This document shows positions 58,180-64,000 of a DNA stretch of 64,000 bases, one piece after another (position 1 is the first letter of the stretch; each line of letters starts with the position of its first letter). Origin of the DNA: Spizellomyces sp. 'palustris'. Lineage: Eukaryota; Chytridiomycota; Chytridiomycetes; Spizellomycetales; Spizellomycetaceae. The notes below the pieces were generated by a model. It had not been told where the DNA came from, did not search any database, and was given only the letters and a program-made list of their open reading frames with translations. Where the stretch lies: assembly GCA_006535965.1 (NCBI GenBank), contig QEAR01000012.1, positions 1-64,000 on the forward strand, written 5' to 3'. The position numbers and the translations under genes were made by a program.

Positions 58180-59747
58180 ATGATAGTGGCAGCACCAGGC
58201 TTACGGGGTCTTTCCCAAGCCATCTCTTCCGGGACCAGCGCGCTCCGGGAGGGCATATCGTTCTTTCGGCAACTCCCCAGTGCGCTTTACGAGGCCCACA
58301 AAGAGCGACATGCAACTCCAGGAAACTCTGCACTTGGCAGCCGAAACCCATGGCCGCGACAGGATCTGATTCCATATGATGGAACATACCCGCGTGGATG
58401 GAAAGCTGGGGGATGGGCAACAGGGGTGAAACGCAAAGCAGGGTTGAAGGACTTGACACTCATTGTGTCGCCGCATCATCCGTGTACGGCTTCAGCAGTT
58501 TTTACCACAAACAGCTTTGCTGCTGCCCCTGTGCAAGTATCCCGTGAGATTGTATCTTCTCGTGGATCTGGGGACAAGGGCGTCATTAAAGCCCTTGTTG
58601 TAAACTCTGGTTGTGCAAACGCATGTACAGGTGACCAAGGACTGAAAGACGCATGGGAAATGTCACGGGCAGTGGATAAAGTAGTCGGGATAACCGGAAG
58701 CGATTCCAAGGCTGGTACAGTTGTCATGTCCACCGGTGTTATTGGCCAACATCTCCAAATGGATCGTGTCCTGGCTGGCATTACGGACTTGTCCCAGCAC
58801 GTTGAGGACACTCACAATTCGTGGTTGGGTGCTGCTGAAGGTATAATGACCACCGACACATTCCCAAAACTCCGTAGTCAGGAATTCACAACCAAAGGCG
58901 GATCGTACCGCATGGCTGGCTGGTCGAAAGGCGCTGGAATGAGTGAGTTACATTACCGTCTCTGCTTTTTTCTCCCCGGGTACCTCAATAACGCATCCCA
59001 TCTCTAGTCCACCCCAACATGGCCACAATGCTCAGCGCCATCTTTACTGACGTTAAAATCAGCAAACCCTGCCTAGACTCTGCCACCAAATACGCCGCCG
59101 ATCGTTCTTTCAACGCCATCAGTATCGATGGCGATACTAGCACGAACGATACCTTTATCGTCTTAGCGAATGGCGCATCTGGTGTCGTGATTGATAAACT
59201 GGATTCAAAAGAGTTTGTAGAGTTTAGGGATAACTTGACCGCGTTTGCGGCTGAACTGGCAAAGTTGATTGTAAGAGACGGTGAGGGTGCGACAAAGTTT
59301 GTCGAAATTCAAGTCAAGGTAGGGTTTCAAGTAATATACCCGTGCATCCAATTCTTTAAAAGACTAACTTCCGCAAACAAGTCTGCTCGCAGCTTTGCAG
59401 AAGCTAAAACCATCGCCTCAACCATTGCCACTTCCCCACTCGTCAAAACCGCCATCTACGGTAAAGATGCAAATTGGGGCCGCATTGTTTGTGCTGTCGG
59501 GTACAGTGGTATCCCCATCACGCCAAACAAAGTCAACTTGTATGTTGGGTCACCCACATCCGAATTCCTCCATTTGTTCAAAGACGGGGCGCCATTTGAT
59601 GTTGATGAAGATAAGGCGGCGGCGATTTTGGAGAACGAGGATATTATTGTCAGAGTCGAGCTTGGGTTGGGATCCGAAGAAGCCAAAATGTACACTTGTG
59701 ATTTTAGCCATGGGTATATTAGTATTAATGCGGATTATCGGAGTTAA
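58180..59747 (+). CDS. Mitochondrial glutamate/ornithine N-acetyltransferase (ArgJ type)
   Basis: Bifunctional enzyme of the arginine pathway: it transfers the acetyl group from N-acetylornithine to glutamate, and in some species also uses acetyl-CoA. The ATG at 58180 adds about 60 residues with a basic, hydroxylated N-terminus typical of a mitochondrial presequence before KAGGWATGVKRKAGLKDLTL. Core motifs: SAVFTTNSFAAAPV, VVNSGCANACTGDQG, MSTGVIGQHLQM, AAEGIMTTDTFPK and KGAGMIHPNMATMLS, where the Thr of ATM is the autocleavage nucleophile that splits the proenzyme into alpha and beta chains. Two introns are visible: one after GGAATGA (splits GM|IHP) and one after QVK before SARSFAEAKT. The end GYISINADYRS is typical. 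A Gcn4-type site lies upstream. Confidence 0.94.
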
Positions 59748-59840
59748 ATTGCGATAATATGAATATGCATGCAGCGTGGGGGGTAGATATAGTTACCCAC
59801 ATATGTACAAAATTGCTATATACGGTGTTTTAAAAAAGGA

Positions 59841-62800
59841 TCATTTCCTGCCTCTGCCTCGGCCCTTCTTTGAGACGGTCTTCCTCCCTCTCTTACTCTC
59901 CACCTTTCTCCTCTTCCCACCTCCTTCCTTCCATCCATCCACTACCTCTCTAACGCGTTCACTAGCATGGACGTTGGTACTCGTCACCGAGAAAAACTTG
60001 TCCAAACGCGCTTGCCGATTCTTTTCATTCAAATTTCGATCCATTTCCTTGATGAGTGGTATCATAAGTTGATCAACCTGATGCTGTTTCCAATCCAGTT
60101 TGTCTTCCATAAAGTCTCGAAGGGCATTCAAGTCAGGCCGGCCCCAGATAAAGGCCGTAGGGTTAGTATCGAGTTGAGGATGGAAGTAGGCGTCCAGAAC
60201 TCGAGGGTCCGGAAATGACGACGGGATGGCAAGCTTTTGACAGTGTTTACGCTAAGAACAATGTAAAACTGTTAACTGTGGAACTGCTTGTAAATGGTGT
60301 ACGTTACTTACCAGCCTTCTCAGGATCGGATCCTCATCCACCTCCGTTTCGCCTCTCAAAACACCTTCCCACCACACCCGGAACCCCTGGAGTGGCTCCA
60401 GCCCTTCCCCTCGCCACATGTTCAATATTTCCATAGCACTCGTAGGTCCAATCCCCTCAATTCCCTCTGTATAGTCACTTCCCAAAAGATAGGCCAGCTG
60501 AACCAACTTTTCTCTAGTCAAAAGCATGGTCTCTTCCAGGCGGTTCATGGTATACTCCTCCACATATTTTTGTTGATTAAACATGTTCTTGTAAATCATC
60601 GTGCCACCAAAGAGGAAGACGTCAGAGTCATCTGTCACGATCCCGTCTACAAGGGAGTTTTGAACCAGCCAGGCGCATTGAGACTCGGCTTCCATTGGAG
60701 CAGCGATATAAGGGAGACCAAAAATGCGAAGGAGCTCCTGAATTTCCCTAATGAGCTGAGTTTCAATATCCACTGCACTAGCCTCCTCTTTTCGTTTCTG
60801 CTTGTTCAGGCTGATCATTTCGTTTTCTAGCCGTCGTGCAACGTCATCAGGTGTCTGGTTTGATAAAGAGGACACAAAACGCGCGTACTCTTCGTTTTCT
60901 TCGTTGAGCTCAGTTGGAACGTCAATGGCCATCTCTTCATCCTCATCGTTCAAGTAAACGTCTTCTTCAAAAAGATCAGGTCCATCCAGATCGATTGCGG
61001 CTTGCGCTGGGGTGGGACTAGGTTCAATGACAGGTTTAACAGATGCAGTTTCTGTCGTTGTAGATACCCTGGAGGGTTGTTCTTCGCTAGGAGGTGTATT
61101 CACGTGCTCGACGATGGGTTTGGTGCGAGGTGGGGTGACGGGTGCCGTTACATGTGCCTGCTTTGTCGCAGCCAAGAGTCCGGACGTAACCCCCGTCATC
61201 TCAACTTCTGCTTCCATAATTCCTTCCACTATATCCGGCCTTTTATGCTTCTTTATCGCAGGTGAATGAAACTCCTCATCCTCTGAATCCGACGCGAAGC
61301 CTAGAACATCTGCACTGGACCTTTTCGGACTTTTGATGACATTGCCGACATTGCCGGTCAAAGTACGTTTCATCGGCGACGTTCTAGCTAGAAACCCGAT
61401 TCGATCTGTAATGATCGGTTCGGGGGACAGAGGTGGTAGCAGCTTGGAGGCAGCTAGGGGCAACTGAATGTCCGTAGTTGGCGCTCGATCATGTGGTGGA
61501 GCATAATCTGGATCGGCCACTATCACCACTTTCTCCTCGATTGGCGAGTGACCCTCTAAACCGGCTGCATCCGCTGGTGCCACCGTGACAGTCTCATTCT
61601 TCGACCTCCGCTCCTCCCGCCAAATCAGTGTATACTCCAAAATTTTTATCCACAACTCGTGCGCCTGCGCAGAGATACTACCCTCAACCGCCTTATCGTG
61701 TCGCTTCTTCACATGGGTCTGCTCTTCCTGTAATTCCTCTTCGGACCATCCATAAACTGCTAATCGGAGCATGTTTTCGTGGTCCGGATACACAGATGTG
61801 AAGGCATCGGTTAGAATATCCTGCCAGGCTCTGTAGGCTTCGTCTGGTGTTATTGCGCCTGTCAAGACTTTGAGGACTGCATTGTTCAGACGAGTATTTG
61901 AACCGTCCCGGTGTTGTACCGTTTCATTCATTCCAAGTTCGCCATATGTCAAAAGCTTTTGTTCTTCGATGCTGACTTCCGGGTAGGTAACCAGGGCGTT
62001 ATCAAGTAGGTCAGGGGTGGTCCGTAAGGGTGAACGAGCCCACCCATCTGCATTCTCTTCGTCGGCCCCCATCTGGCGGGCTTCATCCTGAACTACAAAC
62101 GCATCCTCCTGGTCATTCTCATTGACTGATTTCGTCCATGAATGTTTCTCTTCTAGTTGCCGCGTAGTAACCTCTTTCTCCACTTCTGTACTCCACCCAA
62201 GAGCAACATCCTTCCCCCACGAACCAGATTTGTTCTCTTCCCATGTATTCTCACCAGTCCAACTTGGTTCGATCGCTGGTTGAGCATCCCATCTACCTTC
62301 AGTGGCAGCCTCCCTTCGGCCAACGTAGGATTCAGGTGACAAACCAGTGTCAGGCCAGGCGGGCACTGAAGATGAGCGGTGCCCACCCCACCCAGTTTCT
62401 GGTGGTTCGTCCTCGTACATGTCGGTAGAAGGTCCGTCTTCTGTTGGGCCCTCCGGTGGTCCTGTGGCGAAATACTCCATTACTTTTTCAATTGGGAGGT
62501 TGTCTGGAAGGTACGCCCGAAAATTGGCAAGGAGAGAGTTTTCCTCGTCCGCTCCGTGACTTGTGTATGTAACCATATCCCCATGAGTACCCTGCTCCAT
62601 TCCCGATACTGCAGATGCTGTATAAGGTGGGGTTGGAATGTCTGTTGCATCACCGGGTTATGTCAGGTCACCGAATTAGAGCTTTATGCGATGTACTAGT
62701 TCACCTGTTATCTCATCAAATTCTTCATCATCGTCGCTGTCTACTTCCGTCGCTGGGGTAGTATGATGATGTTTGGCAATGATTCTTTTCGACTGTTTCT

Positions 62801-64000
62801 TTGCGGGCAATCTCCTGACGGATGCGATACGAGCATCGACATCGGGCTCAATTTCCTCATCCGATGTCTCCTCTGACATCTCACAATCCTCATCAACTAG
62901 ATCAATCACAGGGGGGGCTATACTAGGATCATTTTGAAAGCCTCCTGCCCCTCCTCTCTGTAGTTTGGCATTCAGCTTGATAGTATGTCCACCTGTTTCA
63001 GTATTTTTAACTAGCATGTATTCCCGAGCTCTCTCGCTTGCAACACGCTGTGGCCGCCGCGCATGCTTTACTTTCCACTTTTTCAATCCCGGATTACTCG
63101 TGACACCAGCGTTCTTTGCCAAATTCTGTAGACGCTCCGTCAAATCATTGCGTTTCACGAGATGCTTTATCTGAAGTGCAGAAAAAGCGATAGGATTGGG
63201 CGCAGCATTCACCAACCCCGCCAGTCGTCTCTGGTCAGCTTGCCGTGATCTATTTTTGAGTTCAGTTACGATATCATGTTGGGTTTCAATAGGAAGGTCC
63301 TTGAAGGCTTGAGCATCGAGATCAACAGACGAGAGATCAACATCGTTCTTATGATTATTGATAAAATCTCGCATCTCCTCCTCGGTAACAAACCGGTGAT
63401 CAACAAATGCGGCGGTGCTCACTCTACCATTACAGGAACATGAGACATTGCACCCACGGAAAACTTTATACTTGCAAGCACGAACAGTACCCACTCTTCG
63501 ACTTCCTCTGGAAGTTCGTATTCATCCCGTTTTCCCTTGCGATTAGAGCTTCGAGGATTATTGCTCTGTGGGATAGGTGCAGGTGGAGTGACATGTGCGT
63601 CTTCCGTCTGGTCTACGTATCGAACGTCCTGGGGAAGCTCTTGCAACGCGTCTGAACGCAGTAAAGTGCTCTCGAGAGCCGCCGGTGCACTTTTTGACAT
63701 GACAGATGATGGTTATTAATTCAAAACGAACAGCCTCCACAAAGGGGCAATTTGCCGTACCTGGCTGTCTCATGGGCCTTTGACTTTTGTATTGCTTGTA
63801 GTTGGAGACGTTTGTATAGTATTTTGTGCGCCGTCCGAGCCAAATTGCTCTTTGCTGTAGTTTTTCGCCTTCGCCTTTCAGTCTGAAATGGGTATAGTTC
63901 AGATAGCTCCAATGTATCTACAAGATCACCCAAAGAAACAAACGGTACCAATGCAACCCTCTTCATCGCCGGAGTGTCACCATCAAACACAAACACTGGC
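59841..64000 (-). CDS. RAD2: XPG/RAD2-type structure-specific endonuclease (5' end cut off)
   Basis: Nucleotide-excision-repair nuclease that cuts 3' of the lesion. The gene enters from the right edge at PVFVFDGDTPAMKR, the end of the N-nuclease domain with one catalytic Asp, so about 70 N-terminal residues are outside. LARTAHKILYKRLQLQAI and EMRDFINNHKNDVD follow. A long acidic spacer, typical of RAD2, runs to about 60900. The I-nuclease domain has RIFGLPYIAAPMEAESQCAW, VDGIVTDDSDVFLFGG and the helix-hairpin LLGSDYTEGIEGIGPTSAME. The C-terminal tail QARLDKFFSV fits a PCNA-interacting box (Q-x-x-L-x-x-F-F), then a Lys/Arg/Gly-rich end. All visible catalytic acidic residues are intact. Several introns; the exon around 62600-60310 is over 2 kb. 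Confidence 0.93.

Noticed and set aside
57905-58459. 184-codon minus-strand frame
   Set aside because: Antisense to the ArgJ N-terminal exon and the intergenic region; no family resemblance, and the plus strand encodes a clear enzyme.

Overview
The window is nuclear DNA of a fungus with intron-dense genes, most likely an early-diverging (zoosporic, chytrid-grade) lineage. Fungal markers are a saccharopine dehydrogenase of the alpha-aminoadipate lysine pathway (LYS1), a PacC/Rim101-type zinc-finger factor, a SIN-component Cdc14-type protein and an ERV41 protein. Genes that yeasts have lost but animals and basal fungi keep also occur: ATG101, a C2CD5 orthologue, a TBC1D5-type protein, a C2/coiled-coil protein and a KCNH/CNG-type channel. 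Introns are mostly 45-80 nt with GTRNGT donors, and many exons are short. I cannot name the species.

Layout. 0.6-10.4 kb: voltage/cyclic-nucleotide-type channel (-), GPI transamidase GAA1 (+), synaptojanin-type phosphatase (-). 11-20.4 kb: PacC/Rim101-like factor (+), TBC1D5-like GAP (-), LYS1 (+), NOB1 (-). 20.4-22.9 kb: the only large gene-poor gap. 22.9-32.3 kb: RAD1 clamp subunit (+), GCK-III/Ste20 kinase (-), C2/coiled-coil protein (+), unknown coiled-coil protein (-). 32.5-42.7 kb: ERV41 (+), unknown helical protein (-), free methionine-R-sulfoxide reductase (+), LSH/IRC5 SNF2 remodeller (-), kelch protein (-). 43-50 kb: an uncertain gene (-), ATG8 (-), C2CD5 (+), SIN Cdc14-type protein (+). 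50-64 kb: importin-9 (-), unknown protein (-), ATG101 (+), SRR1 (-), ornithine/glutamate N-acetyltransferase (+), and an XPG/RAD2 nuclease (-) that runs off the right edge.

The genes are housekeeping genes in alternating orientation. They do not form an operon-like cluster. Functional threads are autophagy and endosome traffic (ATG8, ATG101, TBC1D5, synaptojanin), genome maintenance (RAD1, RAD2, LSH) and amino-acid synthesis (LYS1, ArgJ). Both amino-acid genes have a TGAGTCA site upstream.

The most unusual signal is compositional. Between about 32 and 50 kb, exons start C/A-rich on the coding strand and finish G/T-rich, a repeated reversal of GC skew that tracks exon boundaries. Other notable points are a 6-nt micro-exon in the Sac domain, a start codon alone in its exon in C2CD5, an aberrant channel selectivity filter, and one oversized intron filled with degenerate repeats. 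Exon boundaries were worked out by eye from splice consensus and protein-family continuity, and have not been checked against transcripts.
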